Shown here piece after piece: positions 15,672-23,792 of a stretch of 64,000 nt of DNA. The translations under genes were made by a program, and so were the position numbers. The notes under the pieces were generated by a model. That model was given only the letters and a program-made list of their open reading frames with translations. It was not told the origin of the DNA and did not search any database. Location of the stretch: assembly GCF_900104635.1 (NCBI RefSeq), contig NZ_FNWC01000007.1:496001-560000 (forward strand), read 5' to 3'. Origin of the DNA: Coprococcus phoceensis. Lineage in GTDB: Bacteria > Bacillota > Clostridia > Lachnospirales > Lachnospiraceae. Numbering within the stretch: the stretch's first letter is position 1; the number at the start of each line of letters is the position of its first letter.

Positions 15672-16052
15672 ATGAACAAGTATATTTATGATGAAAGCAA
15701 TGGTCTTTGGTATGAACTGCAAAGAGATTATTATATCCCTTGCCTGACCTTACCAGCCGAAAAAGAAAACAAACCTATCGGTTTATGGGGGCAGCGACAC
15801 AAACGATATTTACAGGAACATAAGAGGGCGTTTTACGCCACGCTACTCACAAGTGGCAAGTTGAATGCTTATCTTGCGGATGTCGATAAACAGGCGGAGG
15901 AACGCTTTGAAAGGATTGTAGAACAGATGAAGCAGGCACAGGGTATCACGGAACGCCTAAAGGCGAAAAATGCCTTAGAATGGGTTGGACAGATGAATAA
16001 CATTCGGGCTTGTGCTATGGAGATTGTGGAGAGGGAAATTATATTCGCATAA
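15672..16052 (+). CDS. tnpV: TnpV-family transposon-encoded protein
   Basis: A 126-residue protein of the TnpV family, found in many Firmicute integrative elements and of unknown biochemical role. Typical features are the opening YIYDESNGLWYELQRDYYIPCL, the GLWGQRHKRYLQEHK segment, and a C-terminal helix rich in charged residues. The start at 15672 follows GTGGAGGA; an upstream ATG at 15639 has no ribosome site. It is the first gene inside the mobilizable element. Confidence 0.8.
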   Translation: MNKYIYDESNGLWYELQRDYYIPCLTLPAEKENKPIGLWGQRHKRYLQEHKRAFYATLLTSGKLNAYLADVDKQAEERFERIVEQMKQAQGITERLKAKNALEWVGQMNNIRACAMEIVEREIIFA

Positions 16053-16191
16053 GTAGACAAGGCGGCAGGGAGTAAATTCTCTGTCGCTTATTTTTACTGT
16101 ATTTTCGTTACGAAACTTGACAAAAATCTCTCCCTTTATTATAATTTATGTTATATAACAATAATTATAAAATGGCGGAGAGGTGAAAAAT

Positions 16192-16755
16192 ATGCCACCA
16201 AAGGTGAAAATTACAAAAGAGATGATTATAGATGCAGCATTTGAGATAGCACGAAGTGAGGGAGCAGAAAATATCAATGCACGAACTGTATCAAAAAAAT
16301 TAGGCTGTTCCACTCAACCTGTTATGTATCATTTTAAAACAATAGAGGAATTGAAAAAAACTGTATATGTTAAGGCAGATGAGTATCATTCCGAATATAT
16401 AACTAATATTCAGAGTGAAAATCCGATGAAAGATATTGGACTGAATTATATACGCTTTGCTGAAACAGAAAAAAATTTGTTTCGGTTTCTATTTCAAACA
16501 AATGAGTTTATAGGAAAAAATATTTCTGAGTTGATAAATTCTGAAGAATTACAGCCTATTATAGCTATACTGAGTAAAGAAGTAGAGGTCAATACAGAAC
16601 AGGCGAAAACCATTTTCCGTTCATTATTCCTGATTGCACACGGATATGCAAGTATGTTTGCAAATAACGAAATGACCTATGACGAACAGACGATTATATC
16701 TGATTTAGACTTGGTATTTGACGGAACAGTTTATTCATTGAAAGGAGGATTATAA
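16192..16755 (+). CDS. TetR/AcrR-family regulator
   Basis: A 187-residue regulator. The N-terminal HTH is TKEMIIDAAFEIARSEGAENINARTVSKKLG with CSTQPVMYHFKTIEEL as the recognition part. The C-terminal ligand domain is helical, as in the TetR_C family. The ATG at 16192 follows GGAGAGGTGA; the GTG at 16183 lies within that ribosome site. Its TAA shares one base with the ATG of the CPBP protease gene, so the two form one operon and the regulator probably controls it. Cargo of the mobilizable element. Confidence 0.88.
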   Translation: MPPKVKITKEMIIDAAFEIARSEGAENINARTVSKKLGCSTQPVMYHFKTIEELKKTVYVKADEYHSEYITNIQSENPMKDIGLNYIRFAETEKNLFRFLFQTNEFIGKNISELINSEELQPIIAILSKEVEVNTEQAKTIFRSLFLIAHGYASMFANNEMTYDEQTIISDLDLVFDGTVYSLKGGL

Positions 16756-17498
16756 TGTATCGTTTATATAAGAAAAATGAATTAAATTTCTCATTGGTTT
16801 GGATTATTTCCTATGTTGTTTTGTTTAGTGTTGCTGACAGCTTTTCTGCTTCGCTTGGCACTGAAAAAATAATTGCTGCACCCGTTGCTATAGTTTTTAC
16901 ATTGCTTCTTTTAGTTTTTGTGAGTAAACACAACTTAAAAGAAAAATACGGTCTGTGTTCTTTTAATGGAAGCCTTAGAAATTTCTTATATTTTACTCCG
17001 CTACTTCTAATTATGAGTATTAACCTATGGAATGGCGTTACGATGAAGCTGTCTGTTTTAGAAACTGTGTTATATATTTTAAGTATGCTCTGCGTTGGAT
17101 TCATTGAAGAAATTATTTTTCGTGGATTTCTGTTCAAAGCATTATACAATGACAATGTAAAGTTGGCGATTGTTATCTCAAGTGTTACTTTTGGAATTGG
17201 ACATATTGTAAACTTACTGAACGGAAAAGATTTAATACCTACACTCTTACAAGTTTGTTATGCAATCGCAATAGGTTTTCTTTTTACAATTATTTTTTAC
17301 AAAGGAAAGAGCCTTTTACCGTGTATTATTGCACATAGTTTTGTAAATTCTTCGAGCGTTTTTGCTGTTGAAAATTCTTCAATGAAGTTTCATATTATTT
17401 CAAGTGCAGTATTATGTATTATTAGCTTAAGTTACGCACTGTGGATATTGAAAAAAACAAAACAATTTGATGAATATGAAAATAATGATAGGCGGTGA
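16755..17498 (+). CDS. CPBP-family intramembrane glutamic protease
   Basis: A 247-residue membrane protein with about seven hydrophobic helices. The Abi/CAAX-protease motifs are present: EEIIFRGFLF (catalytic Glu pair and Arg), FGIGHIVNLL (His), and IIAHSFVNSS (His and Asn). Family members process prenylated proteins or bacteriocin-related peptides and may confer self-immunity. Being paired with a TetR regulator inside a mobilizable element suggests a protective cargo function, which is inference. Complete in length. Confidence 0.88.
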   Translation: MYRLYKKNELNFSLVWIISYVVLFSVADSFSASLGTEKIIAAPVAIVFTLLLLVFVSKHNLKEKYGLCSFNGSLRNFLYFTPLLLIMSINLWNGVTMKLSVLETVLYILSMLCVGFIEEIIFRGFLFKALYNDNVKLAIVISSVTFGIGHIVNLLNGKDLIPTLLQVCYAIAIGFLFTIIFYKGKSLLPCIIAHSFVNSSSVFAVENSSMKFHIISSAVLCIISLSYALWILKKTKQFDEYENNDRR

Positions 17499-17507
17499 TG
17501 ATATTAT

Positions 17508-17681
17508 ATGCCAACTATTATTTCAGAATGGATATATTGCCCTGTATGCGGCAATAAAACCCGTACTATGATACGGGAAGATACGGAATTAAAAAACTTT
17601 CCTCTCTACTGTCCGAAATGTAAGCAGGAAACAATCATCAATGTTCAGGATATGAAAATTACACTTGCAGACAGTAAATAA
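17508..17681 (+). CDS. Cysteine-rich KTR domain protein, 57 residues
   Basis: A small zinc-ribbon protein with two CPxC pairs (YCPVCGNKTRTM and YCPKCKQE), which fits the cysteine-rich KTR family often found in conjugative and mobilizable elements. The start is ATG 17508, with GGCGGTGATG upstream as ribosome site. It follows the CPBP gene by 9 nt and precedes a terminator. The function is unknown; one zinc atom bound by four cysteines is likely. Confidence 0.8.
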   Translation: MPTIISEWIYCPVCGNKTRTMIREDTELKNFPLYCPKCKQETIINVQDMKITLADSK

Positions 17682-17690
17682 TTATGTATA

Positions 17691-17726
17691 CCGCCGCTAT
17701 GGATAACACCATACACGGCGGTTTTT
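17691..17726 (+). terminator. Rho-independent terminator between convergent genes
   Basis: CCGCCG and CGGCGG form a stem with an inner TATGG/CCATA pairing, followed by TTTTT. It ends the TetR-CPBP-KTR unit and lies at the convergent end of the relaxase gene. Confidence 0.8.
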
Positions 17727-17732
17727 GAATGC

Positions 17733-19169
17733 CTATCGGCTATCTCTGTCAAAGGATTTCTTACGCTGTCTTTGGGGCGGTTTCTGTTTATTGCGTTCCT
17801 GTATCTCACGCAGATGTTTTAACACGCTTTGCTTTTCGGGCGGTCTGTACTGTGCCTTAGCGGTGGCTGTCGGTTTCCTGCTGACTTGACGTTCCCATTC
17901 GGCAAGGTCACGGTTATATTGTTCTACAACACTTTCCATTTCTCGGAAAGTACGCATAAACGCCTGCACATCGGGATAACCGTCCTCTTTCAGAATATCG
18001 GGCAGCTTATCCAGCTTAACGGAGATTTTCTTTTCCGTCTGCTGTATCTGCTCGGTAATCGTTTTACGCTCTTTGCCCTTGAAAATCCCTTTTGTATCGG
18101 CAAGCTGCGCTCTCAGTTTTGGAAGAATATCGTCTTGTAAATGACGGATTTCCTTTGCCCCCTCATGCGCTTTTATCATCAGGCTTCGCATATGGCGGAA
18201 CTCTGCCATATCAATATCAAGTGTAGGCTTGGGCGGCATATCCTTTTCCCTGATAAGGCTTTGCAGAAAATCTTTTGCCTTTGCCACAATCCCACGGAAC
18301 AGATTAGGTAACCAGCCTTTGCTCATGATTGACTGACTTGCTTTTTCGTGTATCTCGGTCTGCTTGACTTCTAAAATCTTTGCTTCGGAAATACCCGATA
18401 ACAACGCCATATCCGCTGTCCTGTTCCATTCCTGCCTTGCGGTGTTATCCGCTTCAATCTCGGCGGCTTTGGGATTGTTCTTACCGATTTTCTTGGTGGG
18501 AAGATAAACGCTGTTCTTATCAAACACCTTTAACTGCTGTTCGGGATCGGAGATATGCCGATTGATAAGGTCGGTGTAAATCTCTTTTACCTCCCGAAGA
18601 AAAGGCTCACTTTTGAATTTATCATCTTTCACGGTAAAGAGGTGGCTTTCGTAAACCTCGCCCTTTTTTATGACGGTACAGCCTTTTCGTATCTGTCCGT
18701 CCTCCCCTGTGATTTCTTTCTTGGTGCGTACCCTTTTGCCTGTTTCATCATAGAACACGCTGCGTGTGGCTCTCTTGATGTCAGGTTCAGGAAGCAGTTT
18801 TCTTTCGCTGAAGATAAGGTGGATATGATAGTTTGTCTTGCGTTTGTTGTGGTGGAGGGCTGACACGCACTCCACACCATACCGCCTGTGGAACTCCTCC
18901 GTAAAATCTTCAAGGACTTCCTGCGGCTCGTATCTTGCATATACTTCAGGCAGGGCGATAATTAATTCCCTTGCTTCAATACATTTGCCCTCTGTACCGC
19001 TTCGCTTAAATTCCTGCTGGCTTTCCCTTGCAAGGTTACTCCAAAATTCATTGTCAGCGGTGCGGTAGGTGGCATAGAGATTTTCCTGTCTTGCGTGGCT
19101 TGTGATATAGGATATTCTTCCCTTGACATTGGGTAGCTTCGACATCTGTATAAATGAATGTCTTGCCAT
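17733..19169 (-). CDS. mobL: MobA/MobL-family relaxase
   Basis: A 478-residue relaxase that nicks the element at oriT and pilots the strand during mobilization. It starts MARHSFIQMSKLPNVKGRISYITSHARQ. The metal-binding three-His motif is ALHHNKRKTNYHIHLIFSER, and the tyrosine motif region lies near the N-terminus. The C-terminal half is basic and helical (KERKTITEQIQQTEKK), ending in a low-complexity basic tail. The start at 19169 follows GAAAGGAG. The element has no transfer-pore genes, so it would rely on a helper conjugative element. oriT lies immediately upstream. Confidence 0.92.
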   Translation of the reverse strand: MARHSFIQMSKLPNVKGRISYITSHARQENLYATYRTADNEFWSNLARESQQEFKRSGTEGKCIEARELIIALPEVYARYEPQEVLEDFTEEFHRRYGVECVSALHHNKRKTNYHIHLIFSERKLLPEPDIKRATRSVFYDETGKRVRTKKEITGEDGQIRKGCTVIKKGEVYESHLFTVKDDKFKSEPFLREVKEIYTDLINRHISDPEQQLKVFDKNSVYLPTKKIGKNNPKAAEIEADNTARQEWNRTADMALLSGISEAKILEVKQTEIHEKASQSIMSKGWLPNLFRGIVAKAKDFLQSLIREKDMPPKPTLDIDMAEFRHMRSLMIKAHEGAKEIRHLQDDILPKLRAQLADTKGIFKGKERKTITEQIQQTEKKISVKLDKLPDILKEDGYPDVQAFMRTFREMESVVEQYNRDLAEWERQVSRKPTATAKAQYRPPEKQSVLKHLREIQERNKQKPPQRQRKKSFDRDSR

Positions 19170-19206
19170 ATACTCCTTTCTCCCGTGACGGGCATACTCT
19201 TTTTGC

Positions 19207-19400
19207 AACCGAGAAATCGGTTGCCGCTGTTTCGGCGGCGTAAGCAGACGGACAGCGAAGAAAACAGTGTGCTGTTTTCTTCTGTATCATAGCGGCGGTG
19301 CATTGTCCGAAGCTGTGATACAGTGCCCCCTGCAAGGGCGAAATACCCAGAGTACAAATCGAAGATTTGTGCGAGGGGTGTATTTCGCTCTCAAACGCTG
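19207..19400. other. Probable origin of transfer (oriT) region
   Basis: This gene-free stretch between relaxase and excisionase is packed with inverted repeats. AACCGA/TCGGTT lies near 19207-19222, a perfect 11-bp stem GAAGAAAACAG/CTGTTTTCTTC at 19257-19282, ACAAATC/GATTTGT at 19354-19370, and GCGAAATAC (19338-19346) with GTATTTCGC (19380-19388). The CCCCCTGCAAGGGCGAAAT block resembles oriT of MobL-type mobilizable elements as I remember them. The exact nick site is not determined. Confidence 0.7.
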
Positions 19401-19416
19401 GGGGCTTGGAGAACAG

Positions 19417-19632
19417 TTATTCTACTTTGCGGACATCGTTTTCATTGAGCAGGTTTCTTCCCTGATTGACACTCATAAATCGCTCTAAAGTATCCCTGCG
19501 GATAATCGCTTTTCTGCCGACCTTGAGGACGGGAAGTTTGCCCCAGTCTACCAACTTACGCATTGTATTTCTTCCGATACCCGTACATTCTGCTGCTTCT
19601 TCTATGGTTAAACCCATTTTGATGTTGCTCAT
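19417..19632 (-). CDS. xis: Excisionase family DNA-binding protein
   Basis: A 71-residue Xis/MerR-like winged HTH: LTIEEAAECTGIGRNTMRKLVDWGKLPVLKVGRKAIIRRDTLERFM. It would assist the element's tyrosine integrase in excision. It has a perfect ribosome site (AAAGGAGG) and a consensus promoter on the minus strand, and reads towards oriT and mobL. It is unlike the excisionase at 411-599 beyond the common fold. Confidence 0.88.
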   Translation of the reverse strand: MSNIKMGLTIEEAAECTGIGRNTMRKLVDWGKLPVLKVGRKAIIRRDTLERFMSVNQGRNLLNENDVRKVE

Positions 19633-19659
19633 TTTATCAACCTCCTTTCAAAATACGTA

Positions 19660-19768
19660 TTTTGCAACTGTGTATCTGTAATTATACTTATTTTGCTATC
19701 TCTTGTCAACTTGTTTTGCAACTTATTAAGAAATATTTTTGCCTATTATTAAATTTATGGTTGCAAAA
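19660..19768. promoter_or_regulatory. Three TTTTGCAAC operator-like sites
   Basis: TTTTGCAAC occurs at 19660-19668 and 19714-19722, and in inverted form (GTTGCAAAA) at 19760-19768. They flank both divergent promoters, and the inverted copy overlaps the -35 box of the XRE gene. They are likely binding sites of that regulator. Confidence 0.6.
19681..19709 (-). promoter_or_regulatory. Consensus promoter for xis-mobL
   Basis: On the minus strand TTGACA (19704-19709) and TATAAT (19681-19686) are exactly 17 nt apart. It is the only perfect -35/17/-10 consensus I found in the element, so tight repression is expected. Confidence 0.85.
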
Positions 19769-19789
19769 TAAGTTTTTCTATGCTATACT
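19761..19789 (+). promoter_or_regulatory. Promoter for the XRE regulator gene
   Basis: TTGCAA (19761-19766) and TATACT (19784-19789) are 17 nt apart, 23 nt before the probable TTG start. The -35 box overlaps a GTTGCAAAA operator-like site. Confidence 0.75.
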
Positions 19790-19812
19790 ATCAGCAATAG
19801 GAGGTGAAAACC

Positions 19813-20499
19813 TTGAAAAAAGAAATTACATTCACCGCAAAACAGGTCGGTGAACGAGTGAAAGAACGCCGAACAGAATTAAACTTAACAATGCCCGAAC
19901 TTGGTAAGCGTGTCGGGGTAAACAAATCTACTATTCAGAGATATGAAGCGGACGGAGTAGACCCGAAGCGTACAATGATTATCAATGGACTGGCAGAGGC
20001 ACTCCTGACCACTCCCGAATGGCTGACAGGACTTTCCGAAGATAAGGAATATGATAGCCGCACTTTATGTGCAAGGGATATGGAGGAACATATCAAAAAA
20101 TATCTTGATACGGTTTCTTCTGTGGTAAAGGGAGAACCGCACCAACAGCTGCTCACGACATTCCTCGGAAAGATGATTGACCTCTATACGGTTATGGCTT
20201 ATCACTTTGCAGACGCAACGGCTGAAGTTGACCGTGTAGCGGAGGACGAAGGCTTAAAGCAGTCCTTACGCCGCTATGCGATTGAGTCAAGGGCAATTAT
20301 GGAAAGAGTTTACCGTAAAGAAATGGAACTTCCTATCGAGGATATGAAGCAGTTTTTAGATGGGATTTTACATATCTACGATGAGGGACGCACCGCTGTA
20401 AAGATGGGCGACCTGTTCGGGATAGTGACAGCAGCTGAAGAAAGGGTTGCTGAAAAAGAAAAATTCCGTGGCTCTTTGACAAGTGAAAACGATGACTGA
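19813..20499 (+). CDS. XRE-family helix-turn-helix regulator
   Basis: A 228-residue protein with an N-terminal Cro/C1 HTH (VGERVKERRTELNLTMPELGKRVGVNKSTIQRYE) and a helical C-terminal region without a peptidase motif. A TTG start at 19813 fits the AGGAGGTG ribosome site best; the GTG at 19804 lies inside it. The gene diverges from xis, and TTTTGCAAC repeats lie between them, so it is probably the repressor controlling excision and mobilization. Confidence 0.85.
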   Translation: MKKEITFTAKQVGERVKERRTELNLTMPELGKRVGVNKSTIQRYEADGVDPKRTMIINGLAEALLTTPEWLTGLSEDKEYDSRTLCARDMEEHIKKYLDTVSSVVKGEPHQQLLTTFLGKMIDLYTVMAYHFADATAEVDRVAEDEGLKQSLRRYAIESRAIMERVYRKEMELPIEDMKQFLDGILHIYDEGRTAVKMGDLFGIVTAAEERVAEKEKFRGSLTSENDD

Positions 20500-20538
20500 C
20501 ACTCATCGGCATAAGTAACCTTATTACTTTACGCACAC

Positions 20539-20563
20539 CATATGTCACAGTCCCGATTGCCAC
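20539..20563. repeat. Inverted partner of the pre-tnpV sequence
   Basis: CATATGTCACAG (20539-20550) and CCGATTGCCAC (20553-20563) are the reverse complement of sequence at 15615-15641. It lies 24 nt before the integrase start codon, just ahead of its ribosome site. Confidence 0.6.
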
Positions 20564-20586
20564 GGATAGAAAGGGGAAATTTATCT

Positions 20587-21885
20587 ATGGCAAAAGGTTC
20601 TGTAAGAAAAAAAGGTAAAAAGTGGTACGCACGCTTCTACATCGAAGATGAAAGCGGCAGAAAAGTACAGAAAGAGTTTGTGGGAACAGAAAGCAAGTCT
20701 GAAACAGAAGCCCTGCTCAGAAAAGCAATCGCTGACTATGAGGAAAAGAAATTCGTTGCGAAGTCTGAAAACATCACGGTTGGTATGCTGCTCGATCTGT
20801 GGGTGGAGGAAGAACTGAAACCCGGTAATCTCAGCAATGGTACGGTAATGTCCTATCAAGGAACGGTCAACCGTATCAAACAGCACCCGATAGGAAACCG
20901 AAAGCTGAAAACCGTAACCGCCGACCATTTACAGGCGTATATAGACTTTCTCAGCTTTGGAGGCACAAATCCTGACGGTACAACTGCAAAGGCACTCAGC
21001 AAAGGGTATCTCCGATTGTTTTCGGCTGTTTTACAAGGGGCGTTCCGTTTTGCAGTATTCCCGAAAAGGCTGATAACCTTTAACCCGATGCAGTATGTGG
21101 TATGGCGAGGAAAGAAAGAAGAATACGAGCTGTTCTCTTACGAGGATGGGGAAACAACTTCCACACCAACGCTCAGCTATGACCAGTATCAGAGGTTAGA
21201 GGACTTCCTGAAAAAGAAAAACAATCCTGCACTTCTTCCTATACAGATAGCCTATTATACAGGCTTGCGTATTGGAGAGGTCTGTGGTCTGACTTGGCAG
21301 GACATCAACCTTGAAGAACAATATCTGACAGTACGCCGCAGTATGCGTTACAACGGGGCAAGGCACAAAACAGAAATAGGGGCAACAAAGCGTAAAAAAA
21401 TCCGCACCGTTGACTTTTGCGATACGCTTGCCGCAATCCTGAAAACTGCGAAAGCAGAACAGCATAAAAACCGTTTCCGATACGGGGAACTGTACAGTCT
21501 TAATTACTATTTGGAGGTCAAAGAAAAAGACCGCACCTATTATGAGGTTTACAGTCTGCCGAGGGCGGAGGAAGTCCCAGAGGGGTACAAGGAATTATCC
21601 TTTGTCTGCCTTAGACCTGACGGGGCATTTGAAGCACCGAGTACGGTGGGGATTATGTGCAGGACAGCGAGAAAAAAGTTGGAGGGATTGGAGGATTTCC
21701 ACTTCCATATGCTCAGACACACCTATACAAGCAATCTGCTTTCAAACGGTGCAGCACCTAAAGATGTGCAGGAACTACTCGGACACACTGATGTTAGTAC
21801 CACAATGAACATTTACGCTCACGCTACAAGGGAAGCGAAGCGTACTTCCGCAAGACTACTGGATAAGGTAATCGGCGGAGCATAA
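20587..21885 (+). CDS. int: Tyrosine recombinase / integrase
   Basis: A 432-residue integrase of the Tn916-like group. It has an N-terminal AP2-like arm-binding domain (SVRKKGKKWYARFYIEDESGRKVQKEF), a SAM-like core-binding domain, and a catalytic domain with Arg in YYTGLRIGEVCGL, then HMLRHTYTSNLL (His, Arg), GHTDVSTTMNIYAH (His, Tyr nucleophile). The start at 20587 follows AAAGGGG. All catalytic residues are present. It is the last gene of the element; a hairpin and the right-hand direct repeats follow. Confidence 0.95.
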   Translation: MAKGSVRKKGKKWYARFYIEDESGRKVQKEFVGTESKSETEALLRKAIADYEEKKFVAKSENITVGMLLDLWVEEELKPGNLSNGTVMSYQGTVNRIKQHPIGNRKLKTVTADHLQAYIDFLSFGGTNPDGTTAKALSKGYLRLFSAVLQGAFRFAVFPKRLITFNPMQYVVWRGKKEEYELFSYEDGETTSTPTLSYDQYQRLEDFLKKKNNPALLPIQIAYYTGLRIGEVCGLTWQDINLEEQYLTVRRSMRYNGARHKTEIGATKRKKIRTVDFCDTLAAILKTAKAEQHKNRFRYGELYSLNYYLEVKEKDRTYYEVYSLPRAEEVPEGYKELSFVCLRPDGAFEAPSTVGIMCRTARKKLEGLEDFHFHMLRHTYTSNLLSNGAAPKDVQELLGHTDVSTTMNIYAHATREAKRTSARLLDKVIGGA

Positions 21886-21889
21886 AAAA

Positions 21890-21929
21890 TTTCCCTTGTT
21901 TCGGCTCATAAGGGCAAAAACAAGGGAAA
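21890..21929 (+). terminator. Hairpin after the integrase containing the inner right repeat
   Basis: TTTCCCTTGTTT and AAACAAGGGAAA pair across a ~15-nt loop right after the integrase stop. The right arm is part of the inner direct repeat (21908-21929), so the hairpin may act in termination and in recombination. Confidence 0.55.
21908..21929. repeat. Inner direct repeat, right
   Basis: These 22 bp match 15564-15585 with one mismatch (A for T at the thirteenth position). They lie 23 nt after the integrase stop. Confidence 0.6.
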
Positions 21930-21962
21930 ATACATAAGGTTTGAATATTTAATAGGCGATAT

Positions 21963-21983
21963 GCCTTGAAAACACAGGGTTTA
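21963..21983. repeat. Outer direct repeat, right (candidate attR)
   Basis: GCCTTGAAAA followed by CACAGGGTTTA matches the left site at 15478-15498 in 18 of 21 positions. If both are attachment cores the element spans about 6.5 kb. Confidence 0.5.
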
Positions 21984-22012
21984 CAGAGGATTGAATAGAT
22001 AAATTAGAATTT

Positions 22013-22672
22013 TTGGAGGTGTTGAAAATTAAATCATTTCTTGAAAATGTTAGGGCGCCAAGAAAAGATATTCCACTAAACAGGCAGATAACCGAAACAG
22101 CAGGAATAATCCTGTTTGGGTTTGCACTTGGTGTCTTGCAGAAATGGCTGGATGGTACAACTGCAAATGCTTTTCCAGTGATAATACAGCAACTGGATAT
22201 CCGCAACTATTTTGGACGCTTGGCAATATGGATTTTATTGGCAACTATAATTTCTGTGTATGCGAAATCTCCATTGAGAGCTGCTATTAACACATTCTTT
22301 TTCTTTATAAGCATGTTGGCAGGATACTATCTCTATTGCAATTACATTTTGGGGTTCTTGCCGAAAACCTATATGATGATATGGATAGCGATTTCTTTTG
22401 TTACATTCTTTATGGCATATATATGTTGGTATGCAAAGGGGGAAGGTATTATTGCAATATTCATATCAAGCATAATTATGGGTGTTTTACTTGCACAGGC
22501 ATTTAATCTCAATATTATCCAGGGCTTTTATATATACCATTTTTTGGAGGTACTTACATGGATAATTGGTGTAATACTCTTGAGAAGAAAACTGAAAGAG
22601 TATGCTATCGAAATTGGATTATCCATTGTGATTGCATTTGTTTATCAGCTGGTTATGCCACATTGGGGATAA
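22013..22672 (+). CDS. Hypothetical integral membrane protein
   Basis: About 215-219 residues with a charged N-terminus (IKSFLENVRAPRKDIPLNRQ) and about six hydrophobic helices (GIILFGFALGVLQKWL, LAIWILLATIISVYAK, TFFFFISMLAGYYLYC, MMIWIAISFVTFFMAYICW, IIAIFISSIIMGVLLAQ, VLTWIIGVILL). No family is recognised. The start is unclear: GGAGGTG (22015-22021) is followed closely by TTG 22022, and TTG 22013 lies before it; no ATG fits. It is just outside the right end of the mobilizable element. Confidence 0.6.
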   Translation: MEVLKIKSFLENVRAPRKDIPLNRQITETAGIILFGFALGVLQKWLDGTTANAFPVIIQQLDIRNYFGRLAIWILLATIISVYAKSPLRAAINTFFFFISMLAGYYLYCNYILGFLPKTYMMIWIAISFVTFFMAYICWYAKGEGIIAIFISSIIMGVLLAQAFNLNIIQGFYIYHFLEVLTWIIGVILLRRKLKEYAIEIGLSIVIAFVYQLVMPHWG

Positions 22673-22704
22673 AGACAAATTGGATTTGAAAGGATGTTAA
22701 AAAT

Positions 22705-23073
22705 ATGGTAGATGAAGTGGTCTTAGGGAATGTTATGGTTGATTGTGATGATGAAAGAAAATTGCAAAGATTCTATGGAGAATTATTAGGTTGGGAAATG
22801 TGTGAACTATTTGCAAGACCGGCTGTCCGTAGTTCTTCGGGGATTGTTTTTTTGTTTATTGAGGAAAAAGATTATGTTCCTCCTGTATGGCCAGAAAATG
22901 CAGGAAAACAACAAAAACAGATGCATTTTGATTTTCAGGTTGATAATGTTGCAGAAATGGTTAAGAAAGCGGAATCATTGGGAGCAAAGAAAGCGGAAAG
23001 TCAATTTGGAGGAGATGATTTTGTAACCATGTTTGATCCGGCAGGACATCCGTTTTGCTTATGCCGGAAGTGA
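22705..23073 (+). CDS. VOC-family (glyoxalase/bleomycin-resistance fold) protein
   Basis: A 122-residue protein with two beta-alpha-beta-beta-beta modules: VLGNVMVDCDDERKLQRFYGELLGWE in the first and QMHFDFQVDNVAEMVKKAESLGAKK then FVTMFDPAGHPFCLC in the second. The His of QMHFDFQV and the C-terminal GHPFCL are typical of this superfamily of metal-dependent lyases, dioxygenases and drug-binding proteins. The substrate cannot be inferred. Ribosome site: AAAGGATG. No partner gene is evident. Confidence 0.8.
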   Translation: MVDEVVLGNVMVDCDDERKLQRFYGELLGWEMCELFARPAVRSSSGIVFLFIEEKDYVPPVWPENAGKQQKQMHFDFQVDNVAEMVKKAESLGAKKAESQFGGDDFVTMFDPAGHPFCLCRK

Positions 23074-23521
23074 CAATTCCAATTTATTAACCTGGGAAAT
23101 CAGAATTTGCTCACTGTATAATGTATACTGAGTTTCAGATTGATAATGATATATTGCATTTAATTTTTTAAATAGTTTTTAAGTACATTGATTGTCATAA
23201 ATTCAATCCTACGAAACTTGTGATTTGATAGAAAGCTTAGCGGGCACTCGGTGTATGAACAGGTGGGACGAAGGAAGTTGGTACAGGATACCATTAGACA
23301 CGGAAGGTTCATCCTCATAGTTGTTCAGAGGGGAAATAGCCTTTATAAAGTGAACAAACAGGGACGCTTTATAAATAGCACCCATTTATCAGCTATTCGG
23401 TACAAGATACTACGATATCCATCACTTCCGGCTCTGTTTTTGAGGTAAATAAAAATCGTCAAAGCCTGTAAAATCAATAGATTTAGACTTGACAGAATAG
23501 GAAGGTTGAGGAAAAGAAAAA
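23074..23521. other. Gene-poor stretch with an att-like site
   Basis: No convincing gene is present. A 65-codon frame at 23251-23448 has no ribosome site and no recognisable product. Near 23460-23483 the sequence AAAGCCTGTAAAATCAATAG resembles the candidate attachment site at 15476-15498, so it may be the scar of another integration event. The stretch may be decayed accessory DNA. Confidence 0.4.
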
Positions 23522-23770
23522 ATGGAAGATAAAAAAATATTACTTGATAATATTGATAAAATTCATACAACCGAAATGGGAATTGATAGAATTAAAAGAA
23601 ATCTAAAAATAGATACAGCAGATGTTGTTGAGTATTGCAAAAATAAGATGTTAGATAAAAATTGTAATATATACAAACAGGGTAAAAATTGGTATTGCGA
23701 AGTTGAAAATATCAAAATGACCATCAATTCATATAGTTATACAATTATCACAGCACATATCGTTAAGTAA
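23522..23770 (+). CDS. DUF3781 domain protein
   Basis: An 82-residue protein of the DUF3781 family: LLDNIDKIHTTEMGIDRIKRNL, then DVVEYCKNKMLDKNCNI, then KNWYCEVENIKMTINSYSYTIITAH. The function is unknown. The last motif, in which a beta-strand is followed by SYTIITAH, is the most conserved part. Length is normal for the family. A short GAGGAAAAG ribosome site precedes ATG 23522. It lies 22 nt before a broken acetyltransferase gene. Confidence 0.75.
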   Translation: MEDKKILLDNIDKIHTTEMGIDRIKRNLKIDTADVVEYCKNKMLDKNCNIYKQGKNWYCEVENIKMTINSYSYTIITAHIVK

Positions 23771-23792
23771 AATTGGAACTTGGAGTGAAATT

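Noticed and set aside
23251..23448. 65-codon frame as a small gene
   Set aside because: No ribosome site, no recognisable domain, and it lies in a gene-poor decayed stretch.
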